Shown here one piece after another: positions 28,324 to 36,517 of a stretch of 56,691 nucleotides of DNA. The position numbers and the translations under genes are program-made. Below the pieces are notes generated by a model, which saw only the letters and a list, made by a program, of their open reading frames with translations, had not been told where the DNA came from and made no database searches. This DNA comes from Legionella sp. GTDB lineage: Bacteria > Pseudomonadota > Gammaproteobacteria > Legionellales > Legionellaceae. Location: positions 1 through 56,691 of the forward strand of contig JAUXWR010000502.1 in NCBI GenBank assembly GCA_030680075.1. Reading direction: 5' to 3'. The number at the start of each line of letters is the position of its first letter. Positions within the stretch are counted from its first letter, which is position 1.

Positions 28324-29960
28324 CAAGAGCCTGGATTTATAGGCGGCAGTGACTTGTCACTTTTTTTTATCAACGAATTACTCCTTGAATATGATGCGAT
28401 ACAACGCCACAACTCATCCCCTCGCCAAGCATGACAGCCCTTATTATAAAGCGCTTTGGCCAATTCATTAATCTCTCGTTTAAGCTTTAAATCCGGTGTT
28501 AAATTAGCAACTTCAGCAAGATTTAATAAAATAGCATCAGGCCACTGACAGGCCGCCCATTGAAGCAATGCTTCTCGAGCACTCTCGGGCTCACTGGCAA
28601 GGCAGGCATCGTGTAACTGGTTTAATGTTTTGGCTCTCGATTTTTTAGACGACGCGACCCAACGACTTCGCCACCACAATAACCCTGTAATTAACCAGGC
28701 CAAAGCAAAACATCCAGCAAGCCACCAGGCACTTGAACTATGCTCAACCAATACAACAGGTTTTTCGATTGTTGAGAGGGGTTGAGGTCTTACCTGTTTG
28801 GCAGGCTCCTCGATGGCTTTATCCACAGGTGCGCTACTCCCGGGCAACGCACTTACCTCGATAATTAACTCAGGCAACCGCGCTTGCTCTTCTTTCCCGG
28901 TAACCGTGTTAAACCAGGGCAATTCTTGCGCGGGAATCACTATTTTTCCGGGTTTATTAAGGAGATAAGTTACTTTAACGGTAGTTGAACCCAGCAAATC
29001 GTTTTGACGAAGCGTATTACTTTCCTTAGGCTTATCCGTATAAACACTAAATGTATCATCACTTGTAAAAGAAAGTGCTGGCAAAAGCTCAGCGGGCAAC
29101 CCTGTCGCCTGCAAAGTTACGGTACGAACGAGCGTACTTCCCTGCGTTAAAGTATTGGTATTCCTGTCATATTTTTCCCGGAGTAATATCTCTTTTGCTG
29201 GCAACCAATCTTTGCCGTTATAATTAGTGGGAATTGATTTGACGGTAAGTTTTGTCTCAGGCGCGCGTACGTTAATTTGTTGAGTCAGGCCATTATAAAT
29301 CAATGCGCTGAACGCAGGCGCTCTAATAGTTAACTCCCCACTTTTTTGAGGGAAAATAGCATATTGCTGCTCTTCTACCGTATAAAGACGCCCATTCTCG
29401 GATGTTTGATAACGACGACTATCACCTAACGATATCAATAAAGCATTCTCAATTGTAGGCGCCTGATAGGTTGCATCAAGTAAACGTTGGCTGTTATACA
29501 GTTTAACGGTATAAATTACTTGCTCATTAACATACGGATGCTCATTGCTCACCGACGTTAACAACATGACATCTTTTTGAGTATCGCTTGATGATGCCGA
29601 AGTGGTTTTTCCATCCGTTACTTCAATGGTTGTGGCTTTAGTTTGCGCTTGCCCAAACTCAATGGGGGGAATAGTTAACATGCCCGTTCGTTTAGGCGTT
29701 AACAGTATAATCCATTGATTGGTCGAGGACGTCTTGCCATTGATAATATTATAACTCGTACTGCGCTCTGTACCCACAATTTTGAAGTCAGCCTGCAAGG
29801 GGGTTAAATCAGGCAAGGCTGACGATGTTGGTTCATCCAATATCAACGTAAGGTGAAAAGTTTGCCCCATCTGTATTTTGGACGCATCTAGCTGTAAGGA
29901 TAATTCCGCTTGTGTATAGCTGCTAAACAGCAGCATAAACGTCATAATCAATCGTTTCAT
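28323..29960 (-). CDS. batD: BatD-like oxygen-tolerance protein
   Basis: Periplasmic-facing membrane protein of 545 residues. It has a signal peptide (MKRLIMTFMLLFSSYTQA), then beta-rich domains with IQMGQTFHLTLILDEP and VNEQVIYTVKLY as in the BatD family, a membrane segment near residue 415 (WWLAGCFALAWLITGLLWW) and a cytosolic helical tail. BatD works with the vWA proteins BatA/BatB in envelope stress tolerance; the exact mechanism is unknown. The ATG at 29960 overlaps the batC stop as ATGA, deciding the start over a GTG three codons upstream. Last gene of the operon. Confidence 0.9.
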   Translation of the reverse strand: MKRLIMTFMLLFSSYTQAELSLQLDASKIQMGQTFHLTLILDEPTSSALPDLTPLQADFKIVGTERSTSYNIINGKTSSTNQWIILLTPKRTGMLTIPPIEFGQAQTKATTIEVTDGKTTSASSSDTQKDVMLLTSVSNEHPYVNEQVIYTVKLYNSQRLLDATYQAPTIENALLISLGDSRRYQTSENGRLYTVEEQQYAIFPQKSGELTIRAPAFSALIYNGLTQQINVRAPETKLTVKSIPTNYNGKDWLPAKEILLREKYDRNTNTLTQGSTLVRTVTLQATGLPAELLPALSFTSDDTFSVYTDKPKESNTLRQNDLLGSTTVKVTYLLNKPGKIVIPAQELPWFNTVTGKEEQARLPELIIEVSALPGSSAPVDKAIEEPAKQVRPQPLSTIEKPVVLVEHSSSAWWLAGCFALAWLITGLLWWRSRWVASSKKSRAKTLNQLHDACLASEPESAREALLQWAACQWPDAILLNLAEVANLTPDLKLKREINELAKALYNKGCHAWRGDELWRCIASYSRSNSLIKKSDKSLPPINPGS

Positions 29961-30805
29961 TGGTACCACCCACGTTGTCTCTTAATATAATCTCTCAGAA
30001 ATTTCTCTCTCAATAATCCCCCCGGATCATCGGGGATTAACCGTAACCATTGTTCTTTCGCCTGTTGCTTTTCACGCTCTTCAGATGAAGTCTTGGTTTC
30101 TGCTTCTGGCTTGTCTGCTTTGCTATTGTCTTTTTTCTGGCTTTTATCAGCTTTGTTCGCTGCCGATTCTTTATCTTTTTCAGCCTTTTTATCCTGCGTA
30201 CTTTGCTGTGGCTCTTCTGAATTGTTCGAGTTATTCTTTTGCTCAGATGGCTTCTGGTTTTCCTGATTCCCAGATTGGGAAGCCTTTTGTTGTTCCTGGC
30301 CCGCGTTCTGGTTGTCTTTATTCGTTGACGACTGAGTATCCTTTTGACTATTTTGCTCGCTGGATTTCTTATCGTTTGATGACGATTTTTGTTGTTGTTT
30401 TTCTTTTTGCAGGAGGGATTCCACCAGCTTGCGATTATAAAGAGCGTCTTCATTAGCCGGATTTATACTCAAGGCTTTATCATAAGCTTTGATAGCGGCC
30501 TCATATTTTCCCATATGAGCCAACGCATTCCCTTGATTGTAGTAGCCGTTTTCATTACCCAGGGCTTCAAAACCCTGAGCAGCACTCTCATAATTTTTTG
30601 AACGAAAAGCTGCAACCGCCTGCCAGGCTGGATCGTTAAAATAGGTTTGCGCTTGCCTGAATTGCCCTTCGGCCATTAATTTTTCAGCCTGCTTATCTTT
30701 GGTAACCCAAAGGTCTTGCCAACTGAAAGCAAAAGTTGCCGTACCGGTGAGTAATAAAAGGCAACCGGCCATTAGGCGTTTGAAAATTGAAATCTGGCTC
30801 ATCAT
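29957..30805 (-). CDS. batC: BatC-like TPR protein with low-complexity linker
   Basis: A signal-anchor near the N terminus is followed by TPR repeats (GYYNQGNALAHMGKYEAAIK and DKALSINPANEDALYNR). A low-complexity Gln/Ser/Lys/Asn/Glu stretch of roughly 110 residues comes next, and the end is PDDPGGLLREKFLRDYIKRQ, the conserved BatC-type tail. The TPR part probably binds the partner vWA proteins. ATG at 30805 overlaps the batB stop (ATGA). The low-complexity part produces long open frames on the other strands, which are shadows. Confidence 0.9.
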   Translation of the reverse strand: MMSQISIFKRLMAGCLLLLTGTATFAFSWQDLWVTKDKQAEKLMAEGQFRQAQTYFNDPAWQAVAAFRSKNYESAAQGFEALGNENGYYNQGNALAHMGKYEAAIKAYDKALSINPANEDALYNRKLVESLLQKEKQQQKSSSNDKKSSEQNSQKDTQSSTNKDNQNAGQEQQKASQSGNQENQKPSEQKNNSNNSEEPQQSTQDKKAEKDKESAANKADKSQKKDNSKADKPEAETKTSSEEREKQQAKEQWLRLIPDDPGGLLREKFLRDYIKRQRGWYQ

Positions 30806-31734
30806 GAATCAACTCTTTGCAACCAGCCACGCCAGAATGCGGGCAACAAAAGAATCAGCGCAGGCCATAAAAACCAGCGCCCCTCATCACGCCATAGCGG
30901 CATATCATCTTGTTGACTGCGAACAAACTGTTGATTGTTCGTGCTGATTTTCAACCAGTTAAGTAAGTCTTGAGAGGTATTTGACACAGGGAGAAGCGCG
31001 CCGCCTCCCGCTTTCGCCAGTGGCTGAAATAATTTATTGAGCGTTTCATCAGCAATGATGGGCATAACAGACGTAAAAATTCTCATGCCCGCAAATTTTT
31101 TGGCTGCATTAATTGCCGCTGAATCAGGAGGCGTTCCCGTCAATACTAATAGTTGACCATGTGTATAGCCTGCTTGTGTGATTAATTTTGCGGCCTGGTC
31201 AAGCGCTTTATCAAGTTGGCTTCCATCCACCGGCATTATATCGGGCGTTAATGTCTGGAATAATGAGGTAATCGTATTACTATCATCCGTCAGAGGGGAG
31301 ACAACAAAGGGCTCTCCTGTATAAACGACCAAACCAAACTGACCGCCTTCTTTCTGACTGAGTAAATCGTGAAGTTTGAATTTAGCCCGTGTTAACCTGT
31401 CAGGTGTTAAATCTTGAACAAGCATACTGTCTGACATATCCAGCACTAAAACTCGCGGCTGTATTTGGTGATAGGCAGGAACTGGCAAGCGGGACCAGAC
31501 GGGACCTGCGAGACTTATAATCATGAAGAGGCTACTGATAAAAAAAAGTACCAATGCACTCTGGCGTTTGGTAGTGCTTCTGTTTTGTATTAAGGGCGCC
31601 AATAAATGACTATCACAAATAGCACTCCACGCATGCAAATGGAGATTTTGCCGCCACAAACGGGTGATGAGAAATAAGAGCGGAATTAAACATAAAAACC
31701 ACCACGGGCGTAAAAAATGAAAATAATCTATCAT
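30802..31734 (-). CDS. batB: BatB-like vWA membrane protein
   Basis: Inner-membrane protein of 310 residues. Two N-terminal membrane segments are followed by a von Willebrand A domain with the metal-dependent adhesion site LVLDMSDSM (D-x-S-x-S) and VVSPLTDDSNTITSLFQTL, then a C-terminal membrane segment (FLWPALILLLPAFW). Paralogous to the preceding batA product. The start overlaps the batA stop (ATGA), so translation is coupled. Confidence 0.9.
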   Translation of the reverse strand: MIDYFHFLRPWWFLCLIPLLFLITRLWRQNLHLHAWSAICDSHLLAPLIQNRSTTKRQSALVLFFISSLFMIISLAGPVWSRLPVPAYHQIQPRVLVLDMSDSMLVQDLTPDRLTRAKFKLHDLLSQKEGGQFGLVVYTGEPFVVSPLTDDSNTITSLFQTLTPDIMPVDGSQLDKALDQAAKLITQAGYTHGQLLVLTGTPPDSAAINAAKKFAGMRIFTSVMPIIADETLNKLFQPLAKAGGGALLPVSNTSQDLLNWLKISTNNQQFVRSQQDDMPLWRDEGRWFLWPALILLLPAFWRGWLQRVDS

Positions 31735-32756
31735 GATACCGCGCTCCGTCTACTCCAAGCTGCCCAGACGCCAGTCAATAACCGTGTTTTTTTCCCCATC
31801 CACAAAAGCAATAGTAAAAAAGCCAATCCCAAAGGCCAAGGATAGTATTCTTTCTCCGGCCGTATGGTTTGCTCTTCTTGTGAGACAGTTTCCAGCTGAT
31901 TGATGGTGCCGTATATCGCTTGTAACGATTGCGTATCAGTCGCTCGAAAATACTGACCGCCCGTCAATTTGGCCACCTTCTTCAGGGTTTCTTCATCCAA
32001 ATCAGCCGCCGCATTCAAATTAAACAACGAATCATTAAAGGCGCGCGGGTCAACTTCTGACCCCAATCCGATAGTGTAAACTTTAATGCCATCGTCTTTT
32101 GCCAGCTCCGCCGCTTTTAAAGGGGTCAGCACACCTGAGTTATTAACGCCATCGGTAAGAAGAATAACCACCCGACTGGATTTGGGCACATTCTGGAGTC
32201 GCTTCACAGCCAACCCTAAAGCATCTCCAATGGAAGTTGTTTTTCCGGCCAACCCCACAGTAGCATCATCAATTCGCATTAATACACTGTGACGGTCAAA
32301 GGTTAAGGGTGTTTGAAGATAGGCCTGGCTTCCAAATAAAATAAGGCCAATGCGATCGCTCCTTCTTTCCTGCACAAACTCTTTAGCCGCGCGCTTTACA
32401 ACCAGAAGCCGACTGACTGGTTGTCCATTTAACAACATATCATTCATTTCCATACTACCGGATAAATCGAGCACGAGCATGATATTGCGCCCTTCTCTTT
32501 GCAAAGGAAGCGGTGCTCCTACCCAGCGGGGGCCTGCCAGTGCGAATAATAGTAAGCTCCAGATAATAAAAAAAACCCATGCCTGCCTCGGTTTGGCAAG
32601 GCGATACTGTTCTTTATTGATAACAGGCAATAAAGCATTATAAAAAGGAACCTTTAATGCAGCCGGGGTAACAGGTGTCGCAGGTGGCAGTAAAATCCAG
32701 ATTAACAGAGGTAAAATGATCAACACCAAAACCCAAGGCATGGCTAATTCGAACAT
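31731..32756 (-). CDS. batA: BatA-like vWA membrane protein
   Basis: 341 residues. It has an N-terminal membrane segment (PWVLVLIILPLLIWILL), a second at FFIIWSLLLFALAGPRWV, then a vWA domain with LVLDLSGSMEMND (D-x-S-x-S) and VVILLTDGVNNSG, and a last membrane segment close to the C terminus. GAGGTG at five bases before the ATG at 32756 decides the start inside the last codons of the preceding gene (13-base overlap). Confidence 0.9.
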   Translation of the reverse strand: MFELAMPWVLVLIILPLLIWILLPPATPVTPAALKVPFYNALLPVINKEQYRLAKPRQAWVFFIIWSLLLFALAGPRWVGAPLPLQREGRNIMLVLDLSGSMEMNDMLLNGQPVSRLLVVKRAAKEFVQERRSDRIGLILFGSQAYLQTPLTFDRHSVLMRIDDATVGLAGKTTSIGDALGLAVKRLQNVPKSSRVVILLTDGVNNSGVLTPLKAAELAKDDGIKVYTIGLGSEVDPRAFNDSLFNLNAAADLDEETLKKVAKLTGGQYFRATDTQSLQAIYGTINQLETVSQEEQTIRPEKEYYPWPLGLAFLLLLLWMGKKTRLLTGVWAAWSRRSAVS

Positions 32757-33232
32757 GGCACACCTCGTTGTTTTATCCATTTACGTGCATTTTCAAAAAG
32801 GGGTTTCAAATTTATATCCGACGTTTTTTCCTGATAGGGCAAAATTAATAAATGATCACTCAATGGCGTGAAATTACAGTGTTTCGACGTATTATTTAAG
32901 AAATTAATCCATGCCGCGCCGTTCAAACTGGCTACTTGGCTACGCGAGAAGTAAACCAGTGCTACGCGCTTTAACAACGCTGAAATTTGAGAACTTATTA
33001 ACTGAATTTTTGCACCCGCCTCATACTCTTGCTCATAGTTTGCCAGCAATTGCAGGGCCTCGCGTTTTGCTCTCGCATGCAAATGCTTTCGATGAAAAAA
33101 ATAGACCAATCCGAAAAAAAAGAGCAACAGGAGGATTGCCAAAATATACCAACCAGGAGCCAGTGGCCACCAGCTAATTGATTTGGGCAATTGAATATCG
33201 CGCAATTTCGCCAAGGGGGATAAATCAGCCAC
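32744..33232 (-). CDS. DUF4381 membrane protein of the MoxR/Bat operon
   Basis: 162 residues with one membrane segment (GWYILAILLLLFFFGLVYFF), followed by a cytosolic helical domain (AKREALQLLANYEQEYEAG). It matches the small DUF4381 component typically found between DUF58 and BatA. The start is GTG at 33232 after a strong GGAGG, overlapping the DUF58 gene stop by a few bases. Likely part of the membrane assembly with BatA/BatB. Confidence 0.85.
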   Translation of the reverse strand: MADLSPLAKLRDIQLPKSISWWPLAPGWYILAILLLLFFFGLVYFFHRKHLHARAKREALQLLANYEQEYEAGAKIQLISSQISALLKRVALVYFSRSQVASLNGAAWINFLNNTSKHCNFTPLSDHLLILPYQEKTSDINLKPLFENARKWIKQRGVPCSN

Positions 33233-34139
33233 GAGACCTCCCCGGGAAAGTTCGCCTTACAAGCTCTGCCAAATCAGCTTCTGCTGTAATTTGCGTGTAT
33301 TGAATTTGCAGCCGTTTAAATTGAGCTTGCAAATTAAGTCGTTGATTTTCACAAAAGGCTTGATAATCATTCCATACTTGAGGATTCATCGTATCAAGCA
33401 TCATCTCACGTTTGCCATCTGTGATAGCATAAAGTGCGGGCTTTGGTGGGGCTAATTCCAGGATGTCACAAACGTGATAAGCAAGAATATCGTTATGAGC
33501 GCGAAGCCGGTTAAGGTGCTTTTCGCATTCTTGATTCATCTGGTAAAAATCACTGATTAAAACAAGCATGCTGCCAGGCTTTGCAACCCGTCGCAAGCGC
33601 AATAGCTCATCACTTAGTGAAACGACCGAGTCGGCTTTTTCTTTATGTATGTATTGACGAGTATAGTCACTTAGAGAAGCCAATAAAGGTAAGACACCTG
33701 ATTCTCGCCCTCTCGGAATAAACTCACTATGATTATCAAGAGAATAAAAAAGCCCACCTACTCTGTCGCCTTGCTTAATAGCAGTCCAGGCGATGAGGGC
33801 TGCCAGTCGCGCCGCTATTACGGATTTGAACGCGATACGGGTGCCAAAATACATGGAGGGGCTGAAATCCGTGAGGATGACAACGGGACGCTCTTTTTCT
33901 TCCTGATAAACCTTAATATGGGGACGTCCGGTGCGTGCTGTGACCCGCCACTCCATATGCCTGATTTCATCACCCGCCTGATAGTGACGCACTTCTGAAA
34001 AATCCATGCCTCGCCCGCGGATGCGAGATAAATGATTTCCGGCTCTTTGCCGTTGATTCTCAGGCTTATAGTGCACCCGGTGAGCGAAACGTTTTAAATT
34101 GATCAACTCCGGGAGTTCTGCAATCAAACCTTCTGTCAT
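33225..34139 (-). CDS. DUF58 vWA-like protein
   Basis: Cytosolic protein of 304 residues. YQAGDEIRHMEWRVTARTG is the DUF58 hallmark, followed by VILTDFSPSMYFGT, a D-x-S-x-S metal site that makes it a vWA-like domain. In the family it partners MoxR ATPases. The ATG at 34139 lies nine bases after the moxR stop. Confidence 0.93.
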   Translation of the reverse strand: MTEGLIAELPELINLKRFAHRVHYKPENQRQRAGNHLSRIRGRGMDFSEVRHYQAGDEIRHMEWRVTARTGRPHIKVYQEEKERPVVILTDFSPSMYFGTRIAFKSVIAARLAALIAWTAIKQGDRVGGLFYSLDNHSEFIPRGRESGVLPLLASLSDYTRQYIHKEKADSVVSLSDELLRLRRVAKPGSMLVLISDFYQMNQECEKHLNRLRAHNDILAYHVCDILELAPPKPALYAITDGKREMMLDTMNPQVWNDYQAFCENQRLNLQAQFKRLQIQYTQITAEADLAELVRRTFPGRSRG

Positions 34140-34148
34140 GCCTCGCCC

Positions 34149-35144
34149 CTATGGAACCGCCACCAGTCGCAGTAATGAATCGATAAAATCATCACTGGTG
34201 ACTCCATCAGCTTCTGCTTCAAAGCTTAATAATATACGGTGGCGAAGTACATCGTGGGCGATAATATGTATATCCTCAGGTGTCACAAAATCGCGCCCGG
34301 CAAGCCATGCATGTGCCTTGGCGCAGCGATCTAGCGCAATAGTCGCCCGCGGACTTGCGCCATAGCGTATCCAGCGTGCCATCTCGCCGTTGTATAGAGC
34401 GGGGTTACGGGTTGCAATGACTAATTGTACGATATAGTTTTCCAAAGCTTCACTGGTATGCACGTTTAAAACCTGTGCACGTGCGTCGAATAATGCGCGC
34501 TGGTTGATGGGTGTGATTTTCGTATCATTACTGCCGTTAATCCCCATGGCCTCGCGTCTTGCAAGCTTTAAAATATCATGTTCAACGGATGCATCGGGGT
34601 AATCAATTTTCACGTACATTAAAAATCGGTCCAATTGCGCTTCTGGCAAGGGGTAAGTTCCTTCTTGCTCAATCGGATTTTGGGTTGCCATAACAAGGAA
34701 CAGCTCGGGGAGTGGGTAGGTCTTGCCGCCGATAGTAACCTGGCGCTCAGCCATCGCCTCAAGTAAAGCCGCCTGAACTTTGGCCGGCGCGCGGTTAATT
34801 TCATCAGCAAGAACCAGGTGATGAAAAATAGGGCCGGGCTGGAATACAAAGGAGCCATCCTGCGGATGAAAGACATCCGTACCCGTTAAATCGCCGGGTA
34901 ATAAGTCAGGGGTAAACTGGATACGATGAAAATTCCCTTCAACGACCGCGGATAGTTCTTTCACGGCTCTAGTTTTAGCAAGTCCGGGAGCGCCTTCTAC
35001 CAGCAGATGACCGTCGGCAAGGAGTGCAATAAGAAGTCGTGATACTAACCCTTTCTGGCCGAGGATACGGTTATTAAGGTAGTCATTTAACTGTAACATT
35101 TGCTGTTGCAATGCGTGCATTTCGCTAAGGTCAAGTTGTTCCAT
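34149..35144 (-). CDS. MoxR-family AAA+ ATPase
   Basis: Chaperone-like AAA+ ATPase of 331 residues that heads the operon. It shows Walker A GAPGLAKTR, Walker B HLVLADEINRAPAKVQ, sensor 1 VMATQNPIEQEGTYPLPEAQ and the arginine-finger region QLDRFLMYV. MoxR proteins with DUF58/Bat partners remodel or insert metal/cofactor-dependent complexes through the vWA proteins; the client here is unknown. AAGGTGGG precedes the ATG. The divergent gene starts 165 bases away, so the operon promoter lies in 35145-35309. Confidence 0.95.
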   Translation of the reverse strand: MEQLDLSEMHALQQQMLQLNDYLNNRILGQKGLVSRLLIALLADGHLLVEGAPGLAKTRAVKELSAVVEGNFHRIQFTPDLLPGDLTGTDVFHPQDGSFVFQPGPIFHHLVLADEINRAPAKVQAALLEAMAERQVTIGGKTYPLPELFLVMATQNPIEQEGTYPLPEAQLDRFLMYVKIDYPDASVEHDILKLARREAMGINGSNDTKITPINQRALFDARAQVLNVHTSEALENYIVQLVIATRNPALYNGEMARWIRYGASPRATIALDRCAKAHAWLAGRDFVTPEDIHIIAHDVLRHRILLSFEAEADGVTSDDFIDSLLRLVAVP

Positions 35145-35309
35145 TTATCCCACCTTGTGCAAAAGCGATAATCCTAACGTGAAAATGAGCCGCTGCCAAG
35201 TTTCTTGTTAATGTGCGTTAATCCATCGTATTGTGGTACGTGGCTCGTTATTGGATAAACCGCTATTCCATGCTAAAATGGTTCATTTTTAATTCACTTG
35301 GAATTAAAT

Positions 35310-36265
35310 ATGGGCTTTTTGAATCCCTTTCACGAACTTATTGAAACAAAAAAATATCCACTTGCGCGAACATTTAGAACGACATTTTGGGGTAAAGTTT
35401 GGGACACTTTTAAAGTGTTCTCTGGCAATTTGCCCCACTTTAATCCACGTTCCTATAAGCAAGTTCATGCAGGTGTTTTTGATTATTTAACATTAGGCCT
35501 GCATCTTCTTTTATCTGAACTCTTATTACGCTTCCTGGAAAAAATAAGATCCCGACTGATTTTCCTCATAGGTGTAGTAGTCCTGTTGATTATTAATCTT
35601 CCGCGGTTAATTTTTGCAGCAGCTCTCACCTTCATTTGTCTGCCTTTCACAGGAATTGCGCATGCTTTTTCAAAAATTAAAGGTGAGAAACTTAAAAATG
35701 ACATCCTGGCATATACGGTTAAAACCGATGAGTGCAAAATATATTTAGTGAACTCCATTACTCAAATCAATTTAGAGCATTATAAAAATAGTTTATTCTT
35801 TATAAAAAGCACTAATGGCCTTTATAAGGAGGTCTCTGCGATCCTGATAAATTTAGAAATGAAATCATAGATGGCAACGATTTATCTTTTAATAAAATCG
35901 AAGATGGCAACTATTTATCCTTTATAAATAGGGATATTTTGTACCAACACATCCTGGATTCAAACCCATTGAATACTTATCAATCTATACGTGAAATATT
36001 AAAAATTAACGACATAAACCTCCAGTCAATTAAAACAGTCGGTATAGAAAAAGTTACTGACGGTGAAAGTGTTAACTTATTGTTTAACACTAATAAATCC
36101 ACGATAATAAAATTTTTCGTAGAGAATAATAATGTGGCAGACAGAGAGTTTGTTGATAATCTGACGCAATTAAATATCGGTGGTATACAAGAAAATGTTG
36201 AAGAAGCTACACAACGCCAAGTTCAGACGGCCATGGCTCAGTTAATTCTTCACCACGGGCCTTAG
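35310..36265 (+). pseudogene. Frameshifted membrane-protein gene (or -1 frameshift candidate)
   Basis: The first frame starts at ATG 35310 (GGA seven bases upstream), reads MGFLNPFHELIETKKYPLAR, has two hydrophobic segments (FLIGVVVLLIINLPRLIFAA and LTFICLPFTGIAHAF) and stops at 35870. Coding character continues without a break in the -1 frame from about 35840 (RNEIIDGNDFSFNKIEDGNY) through NLLFNTNKSTIIKFF to the stop at 36265, although that frame has no good start. The shift occurs near 35838-35860, where ATA AAT TTA is in the zero frame: a slippery A-AAT-TTA heptamer whose -1 slip would give exactly the continuing frame. More simply, a one-base deletion or sequencing error. Full product about 317 residues, no family recognised. 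Confidence 0.65.
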
Positions 36266-36266
36266 A

Positions 36267-36496
36267 GAGTGTTGTAGGAGCTGCCGGTTTAAAAGAGGCT
36301 CTTGTATTTCTCACCATTTGCCGTTGCAGCCTGCTCCGTGAACGCTTCCTGACGGTCGCGGCTCGGTTAATACTGAGCCACGACCGTTAGGGAGTGTTGC
36401 AGGAACTATCTGCTTAAAAGAGCCTCTTGTATTTCTCACCATTTGCCGTTGCAGCCTGCTCCGTGAACGCTTCCTGACGGTCGCGGCTCGGTTAAT
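36267..36496. repeat. Tandem 125-bp palindromic repeat, family B
   Basis: Two head-to-tail copies offset by 125 bases: GAGTGTTG at 36267 and 36392, TTAAAAGAG-CTCTTGTATT at about 36289 and 36414, and GTGAACGCTTCCTGACGGTC before GCGGCTCGGTTAAT. From 36301 to 36371 the copies are virtually identical. The first begins right after the TAG of the frameshifted gene, and the second ends about 20 bases from the giant-gene stop. This fills the 252-base gap between those convergent genes. Confidence 0.9.
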
Positions 36497-36517
36497 TCTT
36501 CAGCGGATGGGGGTAGA

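Noticed and set aside
30037..30453. 138-codon second minus-strand frame in batC
   Set aside because: Product is Lys/Arg low-complexity caused by the Gln/Ser/Lys linker of batC in another frame.
36267..36496. Possible CRISPR array
   Set aside because: Only two units of 125 bases that are nearly identical throughout, with no spacer/repeat alternation and no cas genes.
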